From NCBI RefSeq assembly GCF_001429285.1, contig NZ_LMJJ01000003.1, forward strand, positions 263,256 through 327,255: a DNA stretch of 64,000 nt. Direction: 5' to 3'. Source of the stretch: Ensifer sp. Root278 (GTDB lineage Bacteria; Pseudomonadota; Alphaproteobacteria; Rhizobiales; Rhizobiaceae). The notes under the pieces were generated by a model. That model was not told where the DNA came from. It saw nothing but the letters and a program-made list of their open reading frames with translations, and made no database searches. The stretch's first letter is position 1; every line of letters starts with the position of its first letter. Made by a program: the position numbers and the translations under genes. Positions 8,502 through 17,287 of this stretch are shown here, piece by piece.

Positions 8502-10010
8502 TTACGGCAATGTGATCCACACCGCCTTGGTCTCCATGAGGTAGTCGAGTTGCTCCGGCCCCAGGTCCTTGCCGAAGCCCGAAGCCTTGAAGCCGCCGAA
8601 GGGCATGGAAGGATCGATGGTGCTGTGGGCATTGACGTAGACGGAACCCGCATGCAGGCGCGGGATGAGCGTGTGCACGCGCGCGAGATCGTTCGAGTAG
8701 ATCGCGGCGGCAAGGCCGAACGGCGTGTCGTTCGCCAGCGAAACCGCGTCCTCCAGCGTGTCGAAAGGGCTGGTGACCAGCACCGGCCCAAAAATCTCCT
8801 CGCGCACGATGCTCATCTCCGGCTTGCAATAGGCAAAGATTGCCGGTTCGATGAAATGGCCAGGTCGGTCGGGACTGCCGCCGCCATGGATCAGCTCCGC
8901 GCCCTCGCGGCGACCGGCCTCGATATAGCTGGAAACCACCTTTTTCTGCTGCGCCGAGACCATGGGGCCGATGTAGCAATCGCGGTCGAGACCCGGCGCA
9001 AGCTTCAGCGTGCGGGTGACAGCGACCAGCTCTTCGAGGAACGCGTCATGCACCGACTGCTGGACATAGACGCGGGTGCCGGCATCGCAGACCTGACCGG
9101 AGTTGAAGAACACGCCGTTTGCCACTGCACGGGCAGCGCTTGCCAGATCGGCATCGTCGAGCACCAGCACCGGCGATTTGCCGCCGAGTTCCAGCGTCAC
9201 ATGCTTCAGATTGCCGACCGCCGTGCGGCCGACCTCCTGCCCGACCGGCGTCGAGCCGGTAAAGGTGACCTTGTCGATGCCCGGATGGGTCGACATGGCC
9301 GCGCCGATGACGCTGCCCTTGCCCGTGACGATATTGACCACGCCATCGGGAATGCCGGCCTCCTGCACCAGTTCGGCAAAGCGCAGGGTGGATAGCGAGG
9401 TGAGTTCCGCCGGCTTGACGATGACGGTGCAGCCGACAGCAAGGGCAGCTGCGAGCTTCCACGCCATGGTCTGCAGCGGAAAGTTCCACGGCACGATGGC
9501 GGCGACGACGCCGAGCGGTTCCTTGCGGGTATAGGCGAGATAATTTCCGGGAATGGAAGGTTCGACGGTGCGGCCGTGCAGCTTTGTCGGCCAGCCGGCG
9601 AAATAGCGGAACGTATCAACCGTGCCCTGGATATCGATCTCGCGGGCAAAGGTCACCGACTTGCCCATGTCGATAGCTTCGATTTCCGCCAGTTCGTCGG
9701 CATGGGTCTCGATGAGGTCGGCGAGGCGGTGCAGCAGGCGTTCGCGTTCGAGCGGCTTGAGGAGACGCCACGCGCCGCCATCGAACTGGGCGCGGGCAGC
9801 GCGGACGGCCCGGTCGAGATCGTCCGTAGTGCCCGAGGGGGCGCGGGTGATCAGGCCGCCGGTGGAGGGCTCGAAAATGTCGAAGGTCGCGCCATTGCCG
9901 CTGTCGACCCAGGCGCCGCCGATGAACATCTTCTGGGGCTTGGCCAGAAACCGCCGCGTCGCATCGCTGACGCCGTATTGATCCAGATAATTGCGGACGC
10001 TTTCGTCCAT
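8502..10010 (-). CDS. NAD(P)-dependent aldehyde dehydrogenase
   Basis: A 502-residue ALDH-superfamily enzyme. It has the N-terminal cofactor-binding fold with VVAAIVPWNFPLQTMAWK, the Rossmann FTGSTPVGQEVGR motif, the catalytic glutamate in VTLELGGKSPVLV, the catalytic cysteine in FFNSGQVCDAGTRVYV and the C-terminal PFGGFKASGFGKDLG. The closest textbook types are betaine/phenylacetaldehyde dehydrogenases. It is the second gene of the operon, 56 bp after the ureohydrolase, and is followed by two hairpins. It would oxidise the aldehyde released or formed by the GMC enzyme to the acid. Confidence 0.92.
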   Translation of the reverse strand: MDESVRNYLDQYGVSDATRRFLAKPQKMFIGGAWVDSGNGATFDIFEPSTGGLITRAPSGTTDDLDRAVRAARAQFDGGAWRLLKPLERERLLHRLADLIETHADELAEIEAIDMGKSVTFAREIDIQGTVDTFRYFAGWPTKLHGRTVEPSIPGNYLAYTRKEPLGVVAAIVPWNFPLQTMAWKLAAALAVGCTVIVKPAELTSLSTLRFAELVQEAGIPDGVVNIVTGKGSVIGAAMSTHPGIDKVTFTGSTPVGQEVGRTAVGNLKHVTLELGGKSPVLVLDDADLASAARAVANGVFFNSGQVCDAGTRVYVQQSVHDAFLEELVAVTRTLKLAPGLDRDCYIGPMVSAQQKKVVSSYIEAGRREGAELIHGGGSPDRPGHFIEPAIFAYCKPEMSIVREEIFGPVLVTSPFDTLEDAVSLANDTPFGLAAAIYSNDLARVHTLIPRLHAGSVYVNAHSTIDPSMPFGGFKASGFGKDLGPEQLDYLMETKAVWITLP

Positions 10011-10066
10011 GTCTCTTCCTCCTCGTCGGCCGCCGCTGGCGTGCCGGCCCTTCCCGGGGTCTTTGC

Positions 10067-11044
10067 TCAGCGTTTTTCGGCTCTTGCATGCATGACGCGG
10101 CCGATGAGGTTCATGAGAACCTGCGCGGCCAGAATCGAGGTGCCTCCGGTGTGGTCGTAGTCGGGGGCAACCTCGACCAGATCGATGCCGACAATGTTCC
10201 CGCGCTTGGCGAGCGCCGCCAGGATCTCCAGCACCTCGTAATAGATGAAGCCGCCATGCGACGGCGTGCCGGTACCCGGCGCGATCGACGGATCGAAGCC
10301 ATCGATGTCGATGGTGACGTAATAGCGCGCATCGGCGGGGATGCGGTCCACCACGCCCTCTATGCCCAACGCCCGGATCTGACGGACCGAAAGGATGTCG
10401 GAGCCCATCTTGCGGGCATCCTCATAGCCTTCCTTGGCGGTGGAGGAGACGTTGCGGATGCCAAGCTGCGACAGGCCGCTGACATAGGGCTTTTCTGCCG
10501 CGCGGCGCATCGGGTTGCCGTGGCCGTAGCGCACGCCATGGCGCTCGTCGACGAAATCGAGATGGGCGTCGATCTGCACGATGTGGATCGGACCGTTCTT
10601 CTCGCAGTCCTCGGCAAAGGCATTGACGCAGGGGATGTTGATGGAATGATCGCCGCCCAGCACCACCGGCAGTGCGCCGGCCGCCAAAATCTTGCGCACG
10701 CCGAACTCGATATTGGCGTGGCTCTTCATCGTGTCGGTGTGGACGATATCGGCATCGCCGATATCGACGATCGAGACCGCGCCGCTCGGCAGATAGGTGA
10801 CGTCGTCCTCATGATCGTAGGCGCCGCCGTGGCCGAAGGAGAACAGGGTCGAGGCTTCGCGGATCGAGCGCGGCCCGAAGCGGGTGCCGGCACGCCACTG
10901 GGTGCCGCAGTCGAACGGTGCACCGAGGATCGCCACGTCGGCGTCGATGGCGTCCCAGTCCGGCTGGTAGGGATATTTGCCGAAGGTGCAGATGCCGACA
11001 AACGGCAGGTTCAGACGCCCGGTTTCATAGGAATTGCTGGTCAT
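10067..11044 (-). CDS. Agmatinase/ureohydrolase-family protein
   Basis: A 325-residue member of the arginase/agmatinase family, binuclear-metal hydrolases that release urea from guanidino compounds. The metal ligands are visible: GGDHS (His), DAHLD (Asp-His-Asp) and DIDGFDP (two Asp), with the family's HGNPMRR and GTGTPSHGG loops. Relatives include agmatinase, guanidinobutyrase, guanidinopropionase, and more recently guanidine and metformin hydrolases, so the family label does not fix the substrate. The operon context (NCS1 permease, alcohol and aldehyde dehydrogenases) does not look like simple agmatine use. It is the first gene, divergent from a LysR gene with 90 bp between starts. Confidence 0.88.
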   Translation of the reverse strand: MTSNSYETGRLNLPFVGICTFGKYPYQPDWDAIDADVAILGAPFDCGTQWRAGTRFGPRSIREASTLFSFGHGGAYDHEDDVTYLPSGAVSIVDIGDADIVHTDTMKSHANIEFGVRKILAAGALPVVLGGDHSINIPCVNAFAEDCEKNGPIHIVQIDAHLDFVDERHGVRYGHGNPMRRAAEKPYVSGLSQLGIRNVSSTAKEGYEDARKMGSDILSVRQIRALGIEGVVDRIPADARYYVTIDIDGFDPSIAPGTGTPSHGGFIYYEVLEILAALAKRGNIVGIDLVEVAPDYDHTGGTSILAAQVLMNLIGRVMHARAEKR

Positions 11045-11134
11045 GTGTCTCCTCCACAGGTGAAGGAGTGTGCGGAAGGTCGATACGCTTAAAAATATCT
11101 ATGATTGGATGTTTAGTTGTGACTTAATCAATGC

Positions 11135-12067
11135 ATGATCAACAAGGTTCGCCACCGCGTTCTCAACCTGTCGCTCGGCGATGCCGAGCTCCGGCTGCTG
11201 CGCGTCTTTGCTTCAGTCGTGCAGCACGGCGGCTTTTCCGCCGCGCAGTCAGCGCTCGGCATGACGCAGGCGACAATCTCCACCCATATGCGCAATCTGG
11301 AACAGCGGCTGGCCTTGCGCCTGTGCACCCGCGGCCGCAGCGGTTTCCAGCTAACGGAGGAAGGGCGGCTCGTCTATGACGCGGCGCTCGAACTCTTCGG
11401 CTCGCTGGAGAAATTCCAGAGCCGCATCGGCGAGGCGCAGGGTGAGCTTTCCGGCAATCTCAGCTTCGGCACCGTCGATGCGATGATCACCAATGGCGAA
11501 CTCGACCTTCAGGGCGCGCTCGCCAGCTTCCATGCGAAAGCGCCGCGCGTGCATCTGGAAATCGATGTCGCAGCACCGCAGGTGCTGCACCAGGGGCTAC
11601 TGAACGGCTCCTACCAGGTCGTGCTCATGCCATCGGTCGGCAGCGTCACGCCGCATGTCCGCAGCCAGCCGGTGTTTTCCGAAGTCCAGAAGCTCTATTG
11701 CGCCGAGCGCCACCAGCTCTTTACCCGCCCCGACGAAGAGCTCACCGACGCGATGCTGGCATCCCAGTCCTTTGCCGGCCGCACCTATATGCTCAACGAG
11801 ACGATCTGCGGCGTGAACTTCACCTGGGCCGCCGCAACGCCGCATATGGAGGGCACACTGCTGCTTCTGCTTTCCGGTGCTTACATCGGCTTCCTGCCCG
11901 ATCATTATGCAGAGGAATGGGTGCGCACCGGCCGCCTCAGGGTCCTTGCCCCCGAGCGCATGACCTTCGAGGATATGTTCCATATCGCCTATCCCCGCAA
12001 CAAGCCTTCACGCGCGGCCGAAACCCTGGCAGAGGCGATCACCGAGAGCGTACGAAAGCCGCACTGA
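11135..12067 (+). CDS. LysR-family regulator of the ureohydrolase operon
   Basis: A 310-residue LysR protein. The helix-turn-helix (LRVFASVVQHGGFSAAQSALGMTQATISTHMRNLEQRL) sits at residues 20-60 after a slightly extended N-terminus, followed by the effector-binding domain. It is divergent from the ureohydrolase gene, so it is the likely activator of that operon. The AT-rich gap between the two starts (tatgattggatgtttagttgtgac region, 11097-11122) is the place to expect its operator. The ATG at 11135 has no strong ribosome site. Confidence 0.87.
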   Translation: MINKVRHRVLNLSLGDAELRLLRVFASVVQHGGFSAAQSALGMTQATISTHMRNLEQRLALRLCTRGRSGFQLTEEGRLVYDAALELFGSLEKFQSRIGEAQGELSGNLSFGTVDAMITNGELDLQGALASFHAKAPRVHLEIDVAAPQVLHQGLLNGSYQVVLMPSVGSVTPHVRSQPVFSEVQKLYCAERHQLFTRPDEELTDAMLASQSFAGRTYMLNETICGVNFTWAAATPHMEGTLLLLLSGAYIGFLPDHYAEEWVRTGRLRVLAPERMTFEDMFHIAYPRNKPSRAAETLAEAITESVRKPH

Positions 12068-12379
12068 TGTTTTCCGCTGGCCCCGGAAACCGGGGGCAGA
12101 CGGTTCAGTCCTAGGACAATTCCAGGAAAAGTGTGAAACGGTTTCCGTCCGGAGTAGCGTTGCTTCAACGAGTTGGATCATTTCACTGTTTCGATGAAAC
12201 GATGAAATGATCTTGGGCCGGTCGAGGTGCAGCAACCGCCGCATCGCTGAGGGCAGACATGGTGCAAAGCGGCGCAGCATGCGCCCTGCCCAGCCGGAAA
12301 GCGCAAGGCAGACCGCAGTTTCACTGCTCGCGTCCCTATCGCCCCGATCTGCAACCAAGTAGCCGATGCCGCGCAGCAT
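12008..12379 (-). CDS. Possible small protein, second MLRGIGY-type frame
   Basis: An ATG at 12379 with a good AGGAAG ribosome site about 7 bases upstream opens a frame starting MLRGIGYLVADRGDRD, close to the start of the 62-residue frame at 5047. It begins 15 bp after the stop of the deacetylase relic. The frame runs on through the rhizobial repeat and into the antisense of the LysR gene for 123 codons, so the natural 3' end is probably lost or the protein is truncated. The similarity of the two starts is the main reason to list it. Confidence 0.25.
   Translation of the reverse strand: MLRGIGYLVADRGDRDASSETAVCLALSGWAGRMLRRFAPCLPSAMRRLLHLDRPKIISSFHRNSEMIQLVEATLLRTETVSHFSWNCPRTEPSAPGFRGQRKTSVRLSYALGDRLCQGFGRA
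12113..12212. repeat. Rhizobial intergenic repeat with long inverted repeat
   Basis: The stretch around AAAAGTGTGAAACGGTTTCC (12127-12146) matches, from memory, a short dispersed repeat common in rhizobial intergenic DNA (aattccaggaaaagtg...ccgtccgg). It is followed at 12176-12212 by a perfect 10-bp inverted repeat GATCATTTCA / TGAAATGATC enclosing a second GTTTC/GAAAC stem. It has no coding role and marks a likely recombination-prone junction. Confidence 0.5.
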
Positions 12380-12393
12380 TTTCACTTCCTGTC

Positions 12394-12782
12394 CTACCGA
12401 ACCCGAACGGGCTCGGCGTAATAGGGCAGCCGGTCGATCCGCGGCGACCACAGTCCCTTGTCGACGACCGTGCGCACATGCGCTGCGATCTCCTCCATCG
12501 GCGCGAACCAGACGTCCCCGCGCTTAAGAACCTGCTCAAGGAAGCGATGCACCACTTCCCAGCGCGCAAAGCGTCCGGTGGCGAATGGGTGAACGACCGG
12601 CACCCAGGGCGCGCCGTGCCGGTAGGCGGCCTCGAACTCCTGCGCGAGGGCGGCAAAGCCCCTGCTCCGGCGCGCGGATCGGCATCATGTAGTCGAGATC
12701 CATCGACTGGACATATTGCGGCCAGTCGTCGAGGCCCCAGTGCGAGGGCAGTTCCACCAGGCGGCCGGCATCGCATTCCAAC
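12394..12782 (-). pseudogene. Polysaccharide deacetylase (PuuE/allantoinase-like), C-terminal remnant
   Basis: Read across two frames, this gives LVELPSHWGLDDWPQY, MDLDYMMPIRAPEQG and then WVPVVHPFATGRFARWEVVHRFLEQV with RGDVWFAPMEEIAAHV, the C-terminal half of a NodB-fold deacetylase of the allantoinase-like (PuuE) type. One extra G in a GGGG run near 12659-12662 shifts the frame. The N-terminal half, with the metal-binding residues, is absent: its place is taken by an SDR fragment. The natural stop (TAG at 12394) is retained. Not functional. Confidence 0.7.
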
Positions 12783-13016
12783 CCGCGGTGCAAATTCCTT
12801 CGCCCAGGAGCGCACCAGCCCGAGCACCCCATGCTTGGAGGCGACATAGGGCGAGAAGGTCTCGCGGCGGTGATAGGCCATGTCGGACGCGGTCATGATC
12901 AGACGGGCCGTCCCCTCCACCGTCCCCTCCATCAGCCCGATCGCCATTTTTCCAACGAAGAAGCTGCCGCGCAGGTTAATGGCGATCACCCGGTCGAAAT
13001 CGGCGGCTGGAGTTTG
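12783..13016 (-). pseudogene. SDR fragment fused to deacetylase remnant
   Basis: Encodes the middle of a short-chain dehydrogenase: DFDRVIAINLRGSFFV, the catalytic-serine region ARLIMTASDMAYHRRE, YVASKHGVLGLVRSWAKEFAPRV with the YxxxK motif, then switches directly into deacetylase sequence at about 12783. The 5' part with the cofactor motif is missing and the fragment abuts the stop of the glucan synthase gene (13017). The head-to-tail joining of two broken genes points to deletion or recombination here. Confidence 0.7.
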
Positions 13017-15032
13017 CTATTGGGAGACGGTGCGCGCGCGTCCGAAGGCGCGCAGTAGCAGGTTCACCGAAACAGCGATCTTGTCGATGTCGGGGACGTC
13101 TCGGGAGTAGCGCCCGGTATAGAGCTTGACGATCATCTGGTCGCGCTCTTTGCCGCTGAGCTCGTAGTGAAGGTGAAGGTAGAAGCGCCTCTTGTCTCCG
13201 GCGCGCGAGATGTCGCCGCGCCGCTGCGTCACTTGCCTGAGATCTGCATGTAGCGGCTCGAAGCCATCAAGTCTGAGCGTCACCTGTGTGGACTGGAAAC
13301 GCACTTCAGTCGGAACGGCGACCACCGCCTTGTCGAGTGAGAGGCTGACCACGCGCCCCGGCGTGCCGTCGACATTGGCGGGCTCATCGAGCCTAAAAGC
13401 CTGGAAAAGGCGACACGGTTTCTCAAAGCAGATGAGAGAAGCGATGACAAGGACGACGATGTTGATCCCCGACCATACGGCCCCAATCGCCGAAAACGAG
13501 CCGTGTATCCGCGCGGTTTCCGGAACGATGTTGATCAGGAGCCCCAGTGCTGTGGCAGTGATGAAGCCCGCGATCCAAGAGAACGTGTAGGCATCGAAGG
13601 CGTTGGCCTCGTTACCGGTGCCTTTCGGGGTCACCTTGAACGGCTTGCCGAAGGGCCGTACGAGGCTGGAAACGACCGTCGGCAGCATGCGAAAGGTTGC
13701 GAACGTCCCGACGGCGCTGGAAACTACAGGGAGGTAGCGCGTCGGGGTGATCCACAGCATCAACAGGAAATAGGCCGCCAGAACGGGAAGCTGGTTAGAG
13801 ACATAGTCGGCAACGCCGGTGAAGTGCAGCGGCAAGGCGCCGAACCAGAGATAGGCGATCGGCACCATCAGGACGATCAGGCGCACGATGTACTGCACCA
13901 GCCAGGACATGGGAAGAAACATAATCCGCTGGAACAACGACAAGCCCGGTCCGCGCAAGGGGCCGTTGTGGAGATAGAGCGTCTGGATGCCGCCCTGGCA
14001 CCAGCGCTCTCGCTGGACGAAATAGCCCGTCAGGTTCTCGGCTGCCAACCCCATCGACAGGCGCTCGTTCAAGTAACGGGTCTTGTAGCCTTTGTTCAGC
14101 ATCGACAGTGTCGTCAACAAATCTTCGGTGATCGACTCCGTCGGGAAGCCGCCGATCGCGTCGACTGCCTTGCGGCGGGCGATCGAGCACGACCCACAGC
14201 AGAAGCTGACGTCCCAGACGTCGCGGCTCGGAGCGATCTCGTCGAAAAAGAGGCGCTGTTCGTCCGGCCAGATGTTCTCCAGACCCAGGTTTGACTGGAC
14301 CGGATCGACATTGAAGAAATGCTGCGGCGTCTGGACGATGCCGATCTCCTCGTCCGAGAAGAACGGCAAAGTACGCTTGAGAAAATGGCGATAAGGAACA
14401 AAGTCGGCATCGAAAATGGCAATGAAGTCGCCCGAACTCGCGCGGAGCCCGTTGTTCATGTTTCCGGCTTTCGCGTGCGCATTGTCCGTTCGCGTCAAGT
14501 GGACCGCGCCTCGCTCTGCGCAGAAGCTCTTCAGCCAATCACGCCTGCCGTCATCGAGGACATAGACCTTGAACTTGTCTTTCGGATAGTCGAGTGCCAA
14601 CGCCCCGACGATCGTCCGCTCCAAGACATCGAGCGGTTCATTGTAGGTCGGAATAAAAACGTCGACTGTAGGCAGATCCTGTTGTTCGCGAGCGAAGAAC
14701 GTCTTTCCCAAGCGGTCCGCTTCGGAACTCCGGTCAACGTATCGGCTCATCAAAATGAGGAAAAGGACAACCTCGGTGAAGGCAAGGAGCTCGATGATGA
14801 AAACAACCCAAACCCACCATGCGTTCGCGCCATCGGCTGGATAGGGAAGAACGGTCTCGAAAAGACGCCAGACCATATAGCGCAATGCGACAGCGCCTAC
14901 GACGGCGCAGGTGATGCTGCGCGCCCAGCTTTGATGCCGTGGCCAGTTGGATGGCCCAAGCAGGAAGAAGGCGATAACCAGCAATGTGGGCGCGAGCGCT
15001 AAAAGAGGTTGAACCACAAGCTTTTGATCCAC
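13017..15032 (-). CDS. bgsA: Cellulose-synthase-like GT2 glucan synthase, BgsA type
   Basis: A membrane GT2 glycosyltransferase of about 671 residues: N-terminal membrane helices, a cytosolic catalytic domain with VDVFIPTYNEP, FDADFVP (DxD-like), SITEDLL (TED) and QRERWCQGG (QxxRW), then more membrane helices and a soluble C-terminal domain. The four motifs are those of processive beta-glucan synthases. The pairing with an overlapping HlyD-like gene is the arrangement of bgsB-bgsA, the c-di-GMP-activated mixed-linkage beta-glucan synthase described in Sinorhizobium meliloti. No canonical PilZ domain is obvious in the C-terminus, also as reported for BgsA. The start is uncertain: I use GTG 15032, overlapping bgsB. 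Confidence 0.8.
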   Translation of the reverse strand: MDQKLVVQPLLALAPTLLVIAFFLLGPSNWPRHQSWARSITCAVVGAVALRYMVWRLFETVLPYPADGANAWWVWVVFIIELLAFTEVVLFLILMSRYVDRSSEADRLGKTFFAREQQDLPTVDVFIPTYNEPLDVLERTIVGALALDYPKDKFKVYVLDDGRRDWLKSFCAERGAVHLTRTDNAHAKAGNMNNGLRASSGDFIAIFDADFVPYRHFLKRTLPFFSDEEIGIVQTPQHFFNVDPVQSNLGLENIWPDEQRLFFDEIAPSRDVWDVSFCCGSCSIARRKAVDAIGGFPTESITEDLLTTLSMLNKGYKTRYLNERLSMGLAAENLTGYFVQRERWCQGGIQTLYLHNGPLRGPGLSLFQRIMFLPMSWLVQYIVRLIVLMVPIAYLWFGALPLHFTGVADYVSNQLPVLAAYFLLMLWITPTRYLPVVSSAVGTFATFRMLPTVVSSLVRPFGKPFKVTPKGTGNEANAFDAYTFSWIAGFITATALGLLINIVPETARIHGSFSAIGAVWSGINIVVLVIASLICFEKPCRLFQAFRLDEPANVDGTPGRVVSLSLDKAVVAVPTEVRFQSTQVTLRLDGFEPLHADLRQVTQRRGDISRAGDKRRFYLHLHYELSGKERDQMIVKLYTGRYSRDVPDIDKIAVSVNLLLRAFGRARTVSQ

Positions 15033-16234
15033 TGCGTCAGTTGCAGATTGTGCCTGGAGATGCGTACCTGGGCGGTCCGCCCCACCTGGCAAAAATTGCC
15101 GAAATCGGTGTTGAGCGCTGAGGGTATGAGTTGAACGCGGATCCTGGCATCGCGCTCCTCGGCCTCCGGCTCCTTGGCAGCTAGATTGTCCTTCTCGACA
15201 ACGGCAGAAGAGCCTTTGACTGCCTGCACTTTCGCCTTGAAGACTTCGCTCCGACCGAGGAGCCGAACCTCCGCTTCGCGACCCGGATAGATCTCGTCGT
15301 AATCGACTTCGGGAACGAGGATATCGACGAAAAGCTCGCGGCAATCGAGGATACGCAGCAGCTCGTTGTTCAAGATGACATTGGAACCGTTGACGACGTT
15401 CCGGGTCCACACCACGCCGCTGAATGGCGAAGAGACCGCCGCCAATTCGAGACTGCGAACGCGCTTCTCCTCCTCGACCAATTGATGGTCTATCTGGTCG
15501 GCGCGCGTGCTGTTTTCGACTATGCGGGTGTTGATATCGTTTATGCGAACGATCACCTCGTCCTGGCGCTGGCGGGAATAGGGTACATCGTTTTGACCAT
15601 CGCCCACGATGAATATCCCCTGACGAAGCGCCGTCAGTCGTTGTTCGAGCAGCTCGAGCGACAGATTGCTGATCTCGACCTCACCGCCCGTGGCGGCGCC
15701 CGCGGCAGCGGCCGACTCCACCATTTTGCGCGCAAAAATCCCTTTCGACTCCAACTCCTGCCGTCGGTCGAGGTCTACCTTGGCGACGAAGTCCTGGGCG
15801 CGAGATACCTCGACCCGCTTCTGCAGGATGCGAAGCTCGCGTTCCAGACTTGCAATGGTGGCGTTCTTGAAATTCTCGAGTCGATCGGCGAGTTGGGTGC
15901 GCAACGCGACAAGTTCGTCCCGTTCCCGTTCGAGCGCCGCAACGCGATCAACCGCGGTCTTTCCTTCCGCCTGCAGCGAAGCAAGGATCGCCCGATTGAC
16001 CCGATCATTGCGGATCGTCAGAAGCGTCTCGTTTGCGGCTACCGGGGTGCCGATCCGGGGTGGTGCCTGCTCAATCTCGCCATCGATCGGCGCGTTGATC
16101 ACTGCAAAGCGAGCGTTGACCGTGCCATCAAGGCTGGTAAAGCCCGTGAGCCCCGGCAAGAGCACGACAATGGCAAGTGCCAGAAGCAGGATCCCAACGA
16201 CAATGCGTGTGACGCGATGGTTCAGGAGCTGCAT
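14999..16234 (-). CDS. bgsB: HlyD-like membrane-fusion protein, BgsB type
   Basis: A 411-residue protein with one N-terminal membrane helix (IVVGILLLALAIVVLLPGL), a barrel-sandwich segment (DGEIEQAPPRIGTPVAANETLLTI), a long coiled coil (about residues 80-270, rich in E/R/L) and a returning sandwich SSPFSGVVWTRNVVNGSNV, typical of HlyD/EmrA adaptors. The ATG at 16234 has a GTGGGA ribosome site; a GTG 12 bases earlier is possible. It overlaps the glucan synthase gene, matching the bgsBA operon in which BgsB probably helps the polymer cross the periplasm. The symbol rests on architecture and synteny, not alignment. Confidence 0.78.
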   Translation of the reverse strand: MQLLNHRVTRIVVGILLLALAIVVLLPGLTGFTSLDGTVNARFAVINAPIDGEIEQAPPRIGTPVAANETLLTIRNDRVNRAILASLQAEGKTAVDRVAALERERDELVALRTQLADRLENFKNATIASLERELRILQKRVEVSRAQDFVAKVDLDRRQELESKGIFARKMVESAAAAGAATGGEVEISNLSLELLEQRLTALRQGIFIVGDGQNDVPYSRQRQDEVIVRINDINTRIVENSTRADQIDHQLVEEEKRVRSLELAAVSSPFSGVVWTRNVVNGSNVILNNELLRILDCRELFVDILVPEVDYDEIYPGREAEVRLLGRSEVFKAKVQAVKGSSAVVEKDNLAAKEPEAEERDARIRVQLIPSALNTDFGNFCQVGRTAQVRISRHNLQLTQWIKSLWFNLF

Positions 16235-16453
16235 GCGCAATCCCACTCACTACCGTTGACAACGACGACGGGGCTAGCGACATGCTCCCACCGCCGGGTT
16301 AACTTCCGGTGAGATGACGAGATGAACAACCCTCAAAATTGTATGTTTTGCAGCTGAAGTTTGTCCCATTTTCGGAAGATTCGGACGGGCTACCGCCGTG
16401 TGTGCGGCCGATTTTCAGACAGAGGCGCGGGCGTCCGCAGGCCTCCTCTTCTC

Positions 16454-17221
16454 TCAGCAAACCATCGCACTTGAGTGATCGTGCACTTCTCCGCCAAATA
16501 GCGGAGCGAGGGTAGGTTCGGAGAGCAGAAACCCTTGAACATGTGTTGCTCCCGCGGCCTGCGCGGCTTCAAACTGCGCATAGGTTTCGACGCCTTCAAT
16601 GACCACGACCGGGGCGACGCAGGATGCGAGACCCACCATGTGCGAGAGAAAGCGCTCCGCGTCGTCACGACCCAGACGCAAAAAGAATCCGTCGATCTTC
16701 ACGATGTCGACGGGCAGCGACAAAAGCGCCTCAGGTGTCGAGAACCCAGTGCCAAAGTCGTCGACGGCGATCCTGTAACCAAGCGCCTGCACACTTTGCA
16801 GAAACCGGCCGGCTATCGGAAGTCCCGATACGGGCAGACTTTCCGTCAACTCGAGCACAAGCCGCGATGCAAATCTCGTATTTGCAGACAGCAGATCGAA
16901 GAGAAGTGCTCTGTTGCGTTCGTCGGAAATACTTTCGACTGAAATGTTGCACCCGAGGACACCGGATGGCTGGCACGCGAGCCAGTCAAAAGCGAGGGCG
17001 AGCATATGCCTGTCAAGCGCGGCAACACGACCTGCCGCCTCCAGATAGCCTATGAACTCGCTGGCTGCCATGATCTCGCCATCGGGTTTGACGAGCCTTC
17101 CCAGGCATTCCGAGTAAAGGACGCGGCCGACGTCGGCGACTGAGTTGATGTGTTGAAGAGAAAAGCCGACACGTCCCTGTTTCATTGCGTGGTCGAAGGC
17201 TTCCGCAACACGATCAAACAT
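16454..17221 (-). CDS. EAL-domain protein (putative c-di-GMP phosphodiesterase)
   Basis: A 255-residue stand-alone EAL domain without GGDEF or sensor domains. The signature reads ECL-R (residues 38-42) rather than EAL-R, keeping the metal-binding glutamate. Other catalytic landmarks are present: CNIS (asparagine), LELTE, DDFGTGF (154-160), IVKIDG (lysine) and VIEGVET, so activity is plausible. I use ATG 17221, which has AAGGCGG upstream. It is about 220 bp upstream of and codirectional with bgsBA; since BgsA-type synthases are switched on by c-di-GMP, local control of polymer synthesis is a fair inference. Confidence 0.85.
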   Translation of the reverse strand: MFDRVAEAFDHAMKQGRVGFSLQHINSVADVGRVLYSECLGRLVKPDGEIMAASEFIGYLEAAGRVAALDRHMLALAFDWLACQPSGVLGCNISVESISDERNRALLFDLLSANTRFASRLVLELTESLPVSGLPIAGRFLQSVQALGYRIAVDDFGTGFSTPEALLSLPVDIVKIDGFFLRLGRDDAERFLSHMVGLASCVAPVVVIEGVETYAQFEAAQAAGATHVQGFLLSEPTLAPLFGGEVHDHSSAMVC

Positions 17222-17287
17222 TCGAATTCCGCCTTGTTTGGCAACCGGCCCGACAACAATCACCGGAGCCGGCTGCCTGTCTTTGTT

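Noticed and set aside
12783-13016. Reading the SDR and deacetylase pieces as one chimeric gene
   Set aside because: The joint changes frame, the cofactor domain is absent and a frameshift follows, so no functional fusion is possible.
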